A stretch of DNA of 64,000 nt, taken from assembly GCF_900636535.1 (NCBI RefSeq), contig NZ_LR134289.1, positions 2,728,001-2,792,000 on the forward strand. The letters are read 5' to 3'. The translations under genes and the position numbers were made by a program. This document shows positions 27,432-36,618 of the stretch, one piece after another; the stretch's first letter is position 1; every line of letters starts with the position of its first letter. Below the pieces are notes generated by a model. The model searched no databases, was not told the origin of the DNA, and saw nothing but the letters and a program-made list of their open reading frames with translations. The DNA is from Chryseobacterium gleum (GTDB lineage Bacteria > Bacteroidota > Bacteroidia > Flavobacteriales > Weeksellaceae).

Positions 27432-28850
27432 CTAATTCGGTTTGTATAATTTATACATCACAAATAAAAAGCCCAGCCAGACCGGAATCAGAATCACCTG
27501 AATTTCCATACCTGTAATACTCATTAATCCTAAAATCAAAACCAGAAATGCAATGCAGATATAGTTAGATACCGGGTAAAAAATAGATGGGAATTTTGAA
27601 TGGATTCCTTCTGCGCTTATTGTTTTTTTAAACTTCAGGTGGGTGTAGCATATCATCAGCCAGTTGATAATCAAAGTGGATACAACCAGGGCCATTAAAT
27701 ATTCAAAAGCTTTTTCAGGGACTAATTTATTGATGATGATACAGATTCCTGCAAAGCATGACGACACAATAATTGCGTTGATCGGCACAGCATTTTTATT
27801 CAGCTTTTTCAAAAATTTCGGGGCATTCCCCTGTTGAGCTAATCCGAAGAGCATTCTGCTGTTACTGTAAACACTGCTGTTGTACACTGACAAAGCAGCT
27901 GTTAAAACAATCAGATTAAGAACATTGGCAATCAAAGTATTGAATTGAATCACTTTCCCAAAAAGGCTGAACTCAAGACCGTTCAGATTTTGAAATACCA
28001 TTACGAAAGGGCTGGATCCTTCTGTGATATCTCTCCAAGGGCTTAATGAAAACAGAATTACTAAAGCACCAACATAGAAAATAAGGATTCTGTAGATCAC
28101 CTGATTGGTTGCCTGCGGAATTGTTTTCTCCGGGTTTTTCGCCTCAGCAGCAGTAATACCAATAAGCTCCAGTCCTCCGAAAGAGAACATAATCATCGCC
28201 ATGGCTGCAAATAATCCTGAATATCCGCTTTCTGTTTTATTAAATAATCCTTTCGGAAAGAATCCTCCATCATTCCATAAATTGGTAATGCTCGCTTTTT
28301 CTCCTCCGGTACCGCTTATTAAAAGATATACACCAAAAATAATCATCGCAATAATAGCCACTACCTTGATGATGGAAAACCAGAATTCTGTTTCTCCATA
28401 TACCTTTACAGAAGCTAAATTAAGTGCATTGATGACTACAAAAAAGAATAAGCTGGAAACCCAGAGCGGAATCTCCGGCCACCAGAAATGAATATAATGT
28501 CCGATAGCCGTAAGTTCGGCCATACTCACCAGAATATAGAGAATCCAATAGTTCCATCCTGAAGCAAATCCTGGAAAGTTTCCCCAATATTTGTAAGCGA
28601 AGTAGCTAAAACTTCCCGATACGGGTTCCTGAACTACCATTTCACCAAGCTGACGCATAATAAAAAAGGCGATGATACCTGCCAAAGCATAGCCTAAAAT
28701 TACGGATGGTCCAGCCAGTACTGCAGCCGGCCCGATTCCCAGGAATAACCCGGTTCCGATAGCACCTCCGAGGGCAATTAATTGTATATGTCGGTTTGTT
28801 AATCCTCTAACTAAATTCTCGTTTTGTCCTGTTTTATTTTCGTTGCTCAT
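27432..28850 (-). CDS. APC-superfamily amino-acid permease (AroP/PheP type)
   Basis: A 472-aa inner-membrane transporter with about twelve helices. The first helix carries the family signature LIALGGAIGTGLFLGIGPA; the conserved MRQLGEMVVQEPVSGSFSYFA follows. FSFGGLELIGITAAEAKNPEKTIPQA is the amino-acid-permease motif around helix 6, and NSRMLFGLAQQGNAPKFLKKLNKNAVP is in the loop after helix 8. These features place it with proton-coupled permeases of the AAT family (aromatic or other neutral amino acids); the exact substrate cannot be read. Monocistronic, with a terminator downstream. Confidence 0.93.
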   Translation of the reverse strand: MSNENKTGQNENLVRGLTNRHIQLIALGGAIGTGLFLGIGPAAVLAGPSVILGYALAGIIAFFIMRQLGEMVVQEPVSGSFSYFAYKYWGNFPGFASGWNYWILYILVSMAELTAIGHYIHFWWPEIPLWVSSLFFFVVINALNLASVKVYGETEFWFSIIKVVAIIAMIIFGVYLLISGTGGEKASITNLWNDGGFFPKGLFNKTESGYSGLFAAMAMIMFSFGGLELIGITAAEAKNPEKTIPQATNQVIYRILIFYVGALVILFSLSPWRDITEGSSPFVMVFQNLNGLEFSLFGKVIQFNTLIANVLNLIVLTAALSVYNSSVYSNSRMLFGLAQQGNAPKFLKKLNKNAVPINAIIVSSCFAGICIIINKLVPEKAFEYLMALVVSTLIINWLMICYTHLKFKKTISAEGIHSKFPSIFYPVSNYICIAFLVLILGLMSITGMEIQVILIPVWLGFLFVMYKLYKPN

Positions 28851-28941
28851 TGAATGAATTATTCGGTCGCTAAATATATAAAAACTTTTCAGAGAAATTC
28901 ACATTCCATGGGCGAAATTGGGAATTGACAGCAGAACCGAC

Positions 28942-28972
28942 AAGAAAAAACCTCAGCAATTTGCCAAGGTTT
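28942..28972 (-). terminator. terminator of secreted paralog 3
   Basis: Minus strand: AAACCT and AGGTTT form an outer stem, GCAA/TTGC an inner stem; TTTTTTC follows. About 65 bp after the stop codon at 29037. Confidence 0.65.
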
Positions 28973-29036
28973 ATCTGAACACTAATATAAAATCATTGAT
29001 CTTTCTCTCTAAGAGATTAATCTTAATAATTGTCGT

Positions 29037-29861
29037 TTAATTTGTTGGGACTGCATAAATAATATTTTCGGAAAAGTTTCCTCCAAATCCCTGAAAATAG
29101 GTAGCAGTTGTCTGTGCACCACCAATTACATTATTTCCTGCAATATATTTATATCTTTTTACAGCACCGGATGAATTGTTGATCACCAGACTTCCCTGAA
29201 TAATAGAAAATCTTGTAAGCGTTGGAGCAGTCGGCCCTTGAATAAGCCCACTTACCAAAACCGGAGCCTGGGAAATATCTCCTGAAATATCAGCCACGTC
29301 TCCAGGTACAATATTGGGCTGATCTGAAAAGCTTGTTCTCAGCCACATCCATTGATCACTGATTAACACAGCTCCTGTTGGAATAATAAGCTGCTGCACA
29401 GTTACCAGCCATTTTCCAGGAGGCAAATCGATATAAGATCCTGTATAACTGAATGCGTTAGTAAATGTAAAAGGAATATCTACTCCAGGTCCATTGGTGC
29501 CTCTTACAACGGTAAGCCTTACAGGTTTCCATAAACCGTTGCCATTGGCATCAGAAGTCAGGACATAATTATCATTTTGTGCGCCATCCGCAATTTTTAT
29601 TCCTGATACCGGAACAGCTAAGGTTCCTGCGGTCTTTATATCTAAACTTGCCGCCGGATTATTATTCCCGATGCCTATGCGGCCATCAGACGTCATTACT
29701 ACATCATCTGCCTGGTTAGCGGAACTTACAGGACCTGATGCCTCATTGTTTTTCTTTCCGTCTAAATAAAACATTCCCTGGGGATTTGGAGTATTCACCC
29801 CAACCTGCGCGACGGCTAAGTTCGCAAAAATCCCTAAAATCATAACATAAATCTTTTTCAT
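29037..29861 (-). CDS. secreted VGINTPNPQG-family protein, paralog 3
   Basis: A 274-aa exported protein; signal peptide MKKIYVMILGIFANLAVAQ followed by VGVNTPNPQGMFYLDGKKNN. It is the shortest of the three paralogs: one RIGIGNNNPAASLDI module, one YVLTSDANGNGLWKPV segment, then the C-terminal domain (about 135-274) beginning YTGSYIDLPPGKWLVTV and ending GGNFSENIIYAVPTN, shared with the paralog at 23143. Conserved positions in that domain include PPGKW, the INNxSG turn and the K-x-Y-x-Y repeat. It lies 123 bp downstream of the response regulator on the same strand. Function unknown. Confidence 0.82.
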   Translation of the reverse strand: MKKIYVMILGIFANLAVAQVGVNTPNPQGMFYLDGKKNNEASGPVSSANQADDVVMTSDGRIGIGNNNPAASLDIKTAGTLAVPVSGIKIADGAQNDNYVLTSDANGNGLWKPVRLTVVRGTNGPGVDIPFTFTNAFSYTGSYIDLPPGKWLVTVQQLIIPTGAVLISDQWMWLRTSFSDQPNIVPGDVADISGDISQAPVLVSGLIQGPTAPTLTRFSIIQGSLVINNSSGAVKRYKYIAGNNVIGGAQTTATYFQGFGGNFSENIIYAVPTN

Positions 29862-29984
29862 TGAAATTGTTTTTAAAATTTATTGAAGCACTAACCTACT
29901 GCGAAAAATGAGTAAATAAGGAACAGATACTGTACGTATTTTTCCACAAAACTGTAGTGATATTATGACTTTAAGAAAATTGCT

Positions 29985-30599
29985 CTAATGAATCTCGCTG
30001 TAAATTTCCAGCAGCTCAACAAGGTTGGAAATCTTTAATTTCTGGTAGACTCTTCTTTTGTAGGTTCCTACGGTAGATTCTTCGATGTTAAGGGTGTTTG
30101 CAATTTCAAGGTTCCCGTTTCCTTTTGCAAGGAGATTAAAAACCTGCAGTTCTCTCTCTGAAAGATTTTCAATGGCTTTTTTCCTTTGGTTCCCTTTTAA
30201 AATCTCATTCATCATCTCAGAAGTATAATAATATCCATCTTTAAATATAACTTCAACAGCTTTGACAAAATGTTCAGGGTCACTCTGTTTATTGAGAAAG
30301 CCATTTGCTCCTTCTTCAATATATTGCAGCGCAATATTTTCTTTATAGGAAGTAAAGATCAAAATAAATGTTTCCGGTGAAATGCTTTTTATTTCTTTAA
30401 CCATTGATTTGAGAATACTTCCGGGAAGTTCAATATCAAGAATAAGCAGATCGAATGTTCCGGATTCAATTTTCTGTTTTGCTTCGTCATAAGTTTCTGC
30501 AAAATCTACTTCTATATCATTAAAATTTTTCTCCAGGATCAAAGCTGTCCCGATTCTTACCACATGATGGTCATCTGCAATGAGTATTTTTTTTGTCAT
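29985..30599 (-). CDS. NarL/FixJ-family response regulator
   Basis: A 204-aa cytosolic two-component regulator. The receiver domain (about 4-120) has the acidic pair ADDH at 9-10, the phosphorylation site in LLILDIELPG (Asp55), and Thr/Lys positions in IFTSYKEN and FLNKQSDPE. The output domain (about 140-200) is a LuxR-type helix-turn-helix: LSERELQVFNLLAKGNGNLEIANTLNIEESTVGTYKRRVYQKL. Its start codon overlaps the stop of the histidine kinase gene by four bases (ATGA), so the two are translationally coupled and form a cognate pair. Secreted paralog 3 lies just downstream and is a plausible target. Confidence 0.93.
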   Translation of the reverse strand: MTKKILIADDHHVVRIGTALILEKNFNDIEVDFAETYDEAKQKIESGTFDLLILDIELPGSILKSMVKEIKSISPETFILIFTSYKENIALQYIEEGANGFLNKQSDPEHFVKAVEVIFKDGYYYTSEMMNEILKGNQRKKAIENLSERELQVFNLLAKGNGNLEIANTLNIEESTVGTYKRRVYQKLKISNLVELLEIYSEIH

Positions 30600-33568
30600 A
30601 TTTTAATAAGGATTTTAATGAGGGTTCCTTTCGGAGTGTTTTTATGAAACGTTATTTCAGAATTTATCTTTCTTATCAGCTGAACAACCATATGAAGCCC
30701 TAAACCATAATTTTTAAAGATCATATGTTCGTTCTCGTTTTTCTTAAACAGTCCGGAATAATAGATCATCTGTTCATCAGACATGCCGGTTCCGGTATCA
30801 GCAATATTGATTTCGATATGGGATTCTGCAGAGGCTGATGTAATGATGATTTCTCCGTCTGAAGTGTTTTTCACTGCATTATCAATGATATTGTGGAAAA
30901 CTGCGAGGAGAATATTTTTATTAAGTTTACTCTTCAGCTGATGATCACAGAAGTTGTAGATAAATGTTTTTTTACGGGCTGCAATTTCTTCAAACAATAA
31001 CCTTTTGGTTTCAATAAGATCATAGATAGAATATTCTTCGTTCTCTGTATTTTCCTGTTTATACAGTTCCGTATATTCTTTAAGGCTTAATGTAAATTTA
31101 TAAAGCTGCTCTGAGGTTTTGTAAATGCTGTCAAAATATTTTTTCTGTGTTTTCGGATCTTCAGACTGGTTGAGCTCCTGTGAGAGAAGTGCAATAAATT
31201 TTACCGGAGTTGTAATATCATGACTGATACTTTCAACCAGTTTTTTCTGATAATCGGATTGGTTTTTAAGTCTATTACTGGTTTCCAGCAGTTGCTTGTC
31301 TTTATGGTCCAGGGTATTTTTCAGTATTTTATTTTTCAGCCTTAAAAAATTGGTCCGAATCTGTACAATCACCAGAATAACGAAAATGATAATCCCTGCG
31401 ACCAGGATTTTGAAGAACAGGGTCTGATAAAAATAAGCCTCAACTTCTACAGGAAGTGTTTTATATACGAATTTCCCGGTTTCGGAAGATAAAAACCGAA
31501 TGATAAGATTGTAAGTTCCGGGTTCTATATTGGCTAACCGGAATATCCGATCACTTTTGATGTTAATCCATCGACTGTCTTCACTCCCTGAAAGCCTGGC
31601 CTGAAGATAGATATTGTCAAGGTCGGAATAATAAGGAATATCTATATAAAGTTCCGCATTTTTATATCCGCATTCCAGAAAGAGTTTATCCTTCAGCTGA
31701 ATCATTTTTCCTTTTACTCTTGCTCTTTCCAAATAAATATCTTTACTACCCGGATAATAAACTCTGATATTTGCGGGATTAAAAAATACAAATCCTTCCA
31801 TAGACGGAAATACAAATTGTCCATCCTTCAGCACATGAGCACAAGGGTTTGCACTTCCATTGAATTCATTATTCAAAAGCCCCTGTTTTTTAGTATACCG
31901 GTAATAAGTGATCACTCCCTGTGGACTTTTCATATACTGCAGGAGATTATCTTTATTAATCCTGAACAACCCGTTATCAGAAGATATCCATAAATTGGAA
32001 TGCTGATCTTCCAACAAATAATGAGCATTCGCCAGAAAATTATTTTTATCGGAAGGAACTCTGACTGCTTTCTGATCTTTCATCAGATAAATTCCTCTGC
32101 TGTAAGTCGTGAACCAGATATTTCCCTCTTTTGTTCTGATGATTTGTTTTACAGGAAGGCCTTTACCTATCTGCTTTATCACTTTATTCCGGGAAAAAGA
32201 GTATACATAAATTCCTCCGCTGCTTCCCAGATAAAGGAGGTCTTTATTATATCTGAAAACAGCATCTATATTATTTTCACATGGAATAATCTTTTCAGTT
32301 TTCTTAAAATTATCGTGGTCAAACAAATAGAGATAAAACTGATTTTTATCTACAATGGATGCACTGTAAAGATTCTCATCTTTATAAAGCCCGTCAATTT
32401 CTTTACCTTGAAAAGAAATGGAATCATATTTTGAAAATCCGGTATTTTTATACCTTACATGAATGGAATTATTTTCCCGATATATAAGATTTCCTACATT
32501 ATCCTCCAATATGTATCTCTTATCATAGGATTGGGGAGCAGAAAACACCCTTTCTGAAGTATTGCGGGAATATTTTATTCCTTCCTGTGTCAGAACAGAA
32601 TTGTCACCATAAGAAATTGCCGCATAGCAAACCTCATCCTGATAGGGCAGATTTTTTCTGGAAACCGAGAAATCTGACAGGCTCAGAATCTTCAATCCAT
32701 TAACAGAACTTCCTATATAGAGTTTCCTTGCCACCTCATCATAAAATATAGCCCCGGAGATGTCTTTATCAATATCCTTATACTCCAATAAAAAAGTGAG
32801 TTTTAGCTTACTCCCTGAGAATTCACTTCTGTATATCTTACCACGGTTAATAATAAAAACCTGTCCGGAAATTTGCTGCCAGTACATTCTCGTTTCCTGA
32901 TCTGTATAAATAGAATCGGCTTCTATTTCTAATAATGTTCCTTTATATAATCTGATTATTTTCTTACGGACCGGATCACTAATGAATACAGATTCGCCAT
33001 GAACAAACATTTTTTTCAACCGGTCATGGGAAAAACCAACGGTAATGATAGTTCTTTTCTTACTTATTTTATCAACGTAAACAATCTTGTTATCTTCAAA
33101 GTAGTAGGTTCCTTCATCCAACTGAACATAATAGGAATTAACATAATAAGATATATATCTGGTCGTGAGAGTATTTCTTACAATTCTTTTATAGATTTTA
33201 TTTTTCAAAACTTCTCTATTCTCAAATGTATTATTGGCAGCTATAACCTCCGGTCTTCGACGTGAAATTAAAAGAACATTTTTTTCAGAAGTGTTAAAAA
33301 CAGAGATGCTGTCTTTTTTTATACTGCCATAGAAGTCTCCAAAACTTAAGTTTTTAAGTTTAAAATTATTATACTGTACAAAGTTACTCCCGTCATATCT
33401 CATGATCCAACCTTCCATGGACAGCCAGATAAAACCATATCTGTCCTTTACAATGTCTTTGATACTGTTTTGAGGCAGGCCATTGTCCATATTATACCAT
33501 TGGGTCGTATAGCTTTGGCCGTTGACACATAAAAAAAATAGAAGTGAAATAAAGTAGAGATGCTTCAT
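30596..33568 (-). CDS. sensor histidine kinase with two-component propeller and Y_Y_Y domains
   Basis: A 990-aa membrane sensor. The signal peptide MKHLYFISLLFFLCVNGQ is followed by a periplasmic propeller (first blade YNMDNGLPQNSIKDIVKDRYGFIWLSMEG; later NIWFTTYSRGIYLMKD and NLWISSDNGLFRINKDN) and a Y_Y_Y-type immunoglobulin-like domain (about 630-700). A transmembrane helix at about 708-728 (ILVAGIIIFVILVIVQI) and a coiled coil precede the dimerisation domain with phospho-acceptor His783 in SISHDITTPVKF. The ATPase shows N-box HNIIDNAVKNT, G1 DTGTGMS and G2 GLGLHMV. No receiver or AraC domain is fused, unlike many hybrid systems of this phylum. The cognate regulator overlaps its 3' end. Ligand unknown. 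Confidence 0.93.
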   Translation of the reverse strand: MKHLYFISLLFFLCVNGQSYTTQWYNMDNGLPQNSIKDIVKDRYGFIWLSMEGWIMRYDGSNFVQYNNFKLKNLSFGDFYGSIKKDSISVFNTSEKNVLLISRRRPEVIAANNTFENREVLKNKIYKRIVRNTLTTRYISYYVNSYYVQLDEGTYYFEDNKIVYVDKISKKRTIITVGFSHDRLKKMFVHGESVFISDPVRKKIIRLYKGTLLEIEADSIYTDQETRMYWQQISGQVFIINRGKIYRSEFSGSKLKLTFLLEYKDIDKDISGAIFYDEVARKLYIGSSVNGLKILSLSDFSVSRKNLPYQDEVCYAAISYGDNSVLTQEGIKYSRNTSERVFSAPQSYDKRYILEDNVGNLIYRENNSIHVRYKNTGFSKYDSISFQGKEIDGLYKDENLYSASIVDKNQFYLYLFDHDNFKKTEKIIPCENNIDAVFRYNKDLLYLGSSGGIYVYSFSRNKVIKQIGKGLPVKQIIRTKEGNIWFTTYSRGIYLMKDQKAVRVPSDKNNFLANAHYLLEDQHSNLWISSDNGLFRINKDNLLQYMKSPQGVITYYRYTKKQGLLNNEFNGSANPCAHVLKDGQFVFPSMEGFVFFNPANIRVYYPGSKDIYLERARVKGKMIQLKDKLFLECGYKNAELYIDIPYYSDLDNIYLQARLSGSEDSRWINIKSDRIFRLANIEPGTYNLIIRFLSSETGKFVYKTLPVEVEAYFYQTLFFKILVAGIIIFVILVIVQIRTNFLRLKNKILKNTLDHKDKQLLETSNRLKNQSDYQKKLVESISHDITTPVKFIALLSQELNQSEDPKTQKKYFDSIYKTSEQLYKFTLSLKEYTELYKQENTENEEYSIYDLIETKRLLFEEIAARKKTFIYNFCDHQLKSKLNKNILLAVFHNIIDNAVKNTSDGEIIITSASAESHIEINIADTGTGMSDEQMIYYSGLFKKNENEHMIFKNYGLGLHMVVQLIRKINSEITFHKNTPKGTLIKILIKI

Positions 33569-33594
33569 TCAGAGGGCCAGCATTATATTTAAGG

Positions 33595-33602
33595 CAAATA
33601 TA
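33595..33602 (-). promoter_or_regulatory. possible -7 element of the kinase-regulator operon
   Basis: Minus strand TATATTTG (TAnnTTTG) ends 26 bases before the kinase start codon; no clear TTG at 17-23 bp upstream. Confidence 0.3.
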
Positions 33603-33772
33603 TTATACAAAATTAAATTTATTGTAAATATTTATCCACAATTATGTGATTTTTTTTCTACATAATTATTTATTAATACTGTATTGATTATAATAAATTT
33701 GACAAACCAAATATTTGTTCCCTCATCAATGCCATGTCATCAGGCATACTAGAAACACAGTCTTTTTTGTTC

Positions 33773-33810
33773 GCAAAAAAATATGATCTCCCTCTGTCCG
33801 GGGAGATCAT
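33773..33810 (-). terminator. terminator of the 97-aa HTH gene
   Basis: ATGATCTCCC and GGGAGATCAT form a 10-bp stem with an 8-base loop; the minus strand continues ATTTTTTTGC. The plus-strand side is also T-rich. Confidence 0.8.
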
Positions 33811-33842
33811 TGTTTTTATATTTTAAAAGATAATATTACAGC

Positions 33843-34136
33843 TTATAGAAATTCTTTGGGAATTGATATGTTATTCTTTTTCATATATTCCAGAAGGCTT
33901 TGGTATTTATCTTCGAAACCGTCTGTTCCGCACTTATGAGAAATACTGCAGATATCGGATGGTCTGATCTCTAAAATATCAGATATTTTAGTCAGTATTT
34001 CCAGATTGATCTTCACTTTGGAATTTTCAATATCGGAATAAGCCTTTTGGGAAATTCCCATTTCAAAGGCCATATACTCCTGCGTAAGATCTTTACTCCT
34101 ACGTATTTTTCTGATATTTTGTCCACAAACTTTCAT
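33843..34136 (-). CDS. Cro/C1-type helix-turn-helix protein, 97 aa
   Basis: A small cytosolic DNA-binding protein. Nearly all of it is an XRE domain: GQNIRKIRRSKDLTQEYMAFEMGISQKAYSDIENSKVKINLEILTKISDILEI (about 5-60). It is followed by a short tail with two Cys (ICSISHKCG) and a helix LLEYMKKNNISIP. No partner toxin gene is adjacent, so an antitoxin role is not supported. It is transcribed away from ccoNO (183 bp apart) with its own terminator. Target unknown. Confidence 0.85.
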   Translation of the reverse strand: MKVCGQNIRKIRRSKDLTQEYMAFEMGISQKAYSDIENSKVKINLEILTKISDILEIRPSDICSISHKCGTDGFEDKYQSLLEYMKKNNISIPKEFL

Positions 34137-34256
34137 CGTTTCTGTTTTAGTAGTTTTCGGTATATTTTAGAAGATTATCTATTAGCCTTCAACAAAGTTA
34201 ATAAATACCTTTGGCAAAACATTATACACGTTACATGATATTTACTTTTAACATAT

Positions 34257-34281
34257 AAAAAGGTTAAAAATACACCTTTTT
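34257..34281. promoter_or_regulatory. inverted repeat upstream of ccoNO
   Basis: AAAAAGGT (34257-34264) and ACCTTTTT (34274-34281) form a perfect 8-bp inverted repeat with a 9-base spacer, 38 bases before the ccoNO start. It could be an operator; it is not an Fnr/Crp-type site. Confidence 0.4.
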
Positions 34282-34319
34282 CAAAGGAAATATCACTTCG
34301 GTAAACACTATTGGAATTT

Positions 34320-36599
34320 ATGGAGACGCAAAAATTTAATTATGACAATACCATTGTCAGAGCATTCCTCTATGCGACTATCGCATTCGGACTTGTAGGA
34401 TTTCTGCTGGGGCTTACAGCTGCATTGATGCTTTTTTATCCTGAATTGCCTGAATTTTTATTCGGTACGGATGATACAACTATTAAAAGCCTGGCTTCGG
34501 GTAATATTCAGGGACTGATCAATACACAGGGAGCTATGGGATTCGGAAGAATCAGAATGCTTCATACCAGTGCTGTAATTTTTGCCTTCGTATGTAACTC
34601 CTTTTTCTGTGGTGCTTACTACAGTATGCAGAGGCTTCTTAAAACCAGAATGTACAGTGATACCCTTTCCTGGATTCATTTCTGGTCATGGCAGCTGATG
34701 ATTGTAAGTGTAGTGATTACATTCCTTATGGGAATCAATACGTCTAAAGAATATGCCGAGCATGAATGGCCTATTGACATCTTAATTGCATTCTCATGGA
34801 TCATTTTCGGAATCAACATGTTCGGAACTATCGCTAAAAGAAGAGTGAGACATTTATATGTAGCAATATGGTTTTATATGGCAACCTGGATTGCTGTAGC
34901 CATGCTCCACATCTTCAATAACCTTGAAGTTCCGTTATCTTTCACAAGCTGGAAATCCTATTCTGTATATGCAGGAGTAAAAGATGCATTAGTACAATGG
35001 TGGTACGGGCATAATGCGGTAGCATTCGTATTAACCACTCCTGTATTAGGTCTGATGTATTATTTTATGCCAAAAGCAGCTCAGCGACCGGTATTCTCAT
35101 ACAAATTATCCATTATTCACTTCTGGTCGCTGATCTTTGTATACCTTTGGGCCGGGCCTCACCACCTTCAATATACAGCTTTGCCGGCATGGGCTCAAGC
35201 CGTAGGAACCGGATTCTCCATTATGCTTATTGCACCATCATGGGGAGGAATGCTGAATGGTCTTCTTACTTTAAGAGGAGCATGGGACAAAGTAAGAGAA
35301 AATCCTATTCTGAAATTCTTTGTAGTTGCCGTTACCTGCTATGGTATGGCTACTTTCGAAGGACCTCTGCTAGCAACAAAATCATTAAATAAAATTGGTC
35401 ACTATACTGACTGGGTAATTGGTCACGTACATATTGGTGCCCTTGGGTGGAATGGTTTCATGGCATTCGGAATTGTTTATTACCTGATCCCAATCATGTG
35501 GAGAACAAAACTCTGGTCTGTAAAATTAGCCAACTGGCATTTCTGGCTGGGAACATTGGGAATTATTTTCTATGCCGTACCTATGTATATATCAGGGTTC
35601 ACACAGGGATTGATGTGGAAACAGTTCAACCCGGACGGAACACTGTTATGGAAAAACTGGCTGGATACCGTAACCGCTGTTATTCCTTACTATAAAATGA
35701 GATTCTTAGGAGGGTTATTCTATATTTCAGGAGCTATTCTGATGGTTGTTAATGTGATTAAAACAATTAAAGCAGGCTCATTCCAGAAAGAAGTTCCGGC
35801 GGAAGCACCTGCACTGGCCAATATCGGAAGCGCAAGAAAAGAAGGCGAAGGCGTACACCTTTGGCTGGAAAGAACACCTACTCTCCTTTCAATATTAGCT
35901 TTCATTACAGTAGCGATTGGCGGACTGGTGGAAATTGTTCCGACACTATCCCTTAAGCAAAGTGTACCTACCATTACTGCAGTGAAACCTTATACTCCAC
36001 TGGAACTTGAGGGCAGAGATTTATATATCCGGGAAGGATGTAACGCCTGCCACTCTCAGATGATCAGACCATTCCGTGATGAAGTGGTAAGATTTGAAGG
36101 AAAAAACGGACAATATTCCAAAGCAGGAGAATTCATATATGACAGGCCATTTTTATGGGGATCTAAAAGAACAGGACCGGATCTTCACAGAGAAGGAGGC
36201 AGAAACCCGGATTCATGGCACTTCAAACATATGTATAACCCAAGGATTACATCTGCAGGTTCTATTATGCCACGTTTCCCATGGTTAATTACCAATAAAC
36301 TTGATAAAACACAAATGGTGGATAAAATGAAGCTGATGAAAAATGCTTTTGATGTTCCCTATACAAAAGCTCAGATCGATTCTGCCAATCAGTGGGCAGA
36401 CAATCAGTCAAAAGCAATTGTAAAAAGAATCTACTCTGAAGCTACCGACGTGAAAGATCAGATGACAAAGGAAAAAGCAGCAAAAGGATCGGCCTATGTA
36501 CCGCTTGAGCAGAGAGAAATTGTAGCCATGATTGCATATCTGCAGAGATTAGGTACAGATATTAAAACAACACAGGTGCAAACCGCAAGTGTAGAGTAA
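34320..36599 (+). CDS. ccoN: cbb3-type cytochrome c oxidase, fused CcoN-CcoO subunit
   Basis: A 759-aa fusion of the catalytic subunit CcoN (about 1-490, with about twelve helices) and the cytochrome c subunit CcoO (about 510-759). In CcoN the haem/copper ligands lie in RMLHTSAVIFAFVCN, WWYGHNAVAFVLT, WAGPHHLQYTALP and DWVIGHVHIGALGWNG. In the CcoO part the single haem-c site is EGCNACHSQMIRPF (Cys574, Cys577, His578). The oxidase reduces oxygen with high affinity at low oxygen. The N-O fusion is usual in Bacteroidota. The ATG at 34320 is preferred over a TTG at 34311. ccoP follows after 19 bp. Confidence 0.95.
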   Translation: METQKFNYDNTIVRAFLYATIAFGLVGFLLGLTAALMLFYPELPEFLFGTDDTTIKSLASGNIQGLINTQGAMGFGRIRMLHTSAVIFAFVCNSFFCGAYYSMQRLLKTRMYSDTLSWIHFWSWQLMIVSVVITFLMGINTSKEYAEHEWPIDILIAFSWIIFGINMFGTIAKRRVRHLYVAIWFYMATWIAVAMLHIFNNLEVPLSFTSWKSYSVYAGVKDALVQWWYGHNAVAFVLTTPVLGLMYYFMPKAAQRPVFSYKLSIIHFWSLIFVYLWAGPHHLQYTALPAWAQAVGTGFSIMLIAPSWGGMLNGLLTLRGAWDKVRENPILKFFVVAVTCYGMATFEGPLLATKSLNKIGHYTDWVIGHVHIGALGWNGFMAFGIVYYLIPIMWRTKLWSVKLANWHFWLGTLGIIFYAVPMYISGFTQGLMWKQFNPDGTLLWKNWLDTVTAVIPYYKMRFLGGLFYISGAILMVVNVIKTIKAGSFQKEVPAEAPALANIGSARKEGEGVHLWLERTPTLLSILAFITVAIGGLVEIVPTLSLKQSVPTITAVKPYTPLELEGRDLYIREGCNACHSQMIRPFRDEVVRFEGKNGQYSKAGEFIYDRPFLWGSKRTGPDLHREGGRNPDSWHFKHMYNPRITSAGSIMPRFPWLITNKLDKTQMVDKMKLMKNAFDVPYTKAQIDSANQWADNQSKAIVKRIYSEATDVKDQMTKEKAAKGSAYVPLEQREIVAMIAYLQRLGTDIKTTQVQTASVE

Positions 36600-36618
36600 C
36601 ATTTAAAATTGTATTGCA

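Noticed and set aside
27311..27517. Plus-strand ORF of 68 codons
   Set aside because: It overlaps the permease terminator and the antisense 3' end of the permease; no family features.
21298..29861. T9SS C-terminal sorting domain in the secreted paralogs
   Set aside because: Their C-termini lack the type A or B signatures I know (for example the terminal K-rich strand after a Gly-rich turn).
33843..34136. Toxin-antitoxin antitoxin role for the small HTH gene
   Set aside because: No adjacent toxin-like ORF on either side.
34150..34320. Fnr/Crp-type operator before ccoNO
   Set aside because: No TTGAT-N4-ATCAA or TGTGA-N6-TCACA pattern was found; only the AAAAAGGT inverted repeat is present.
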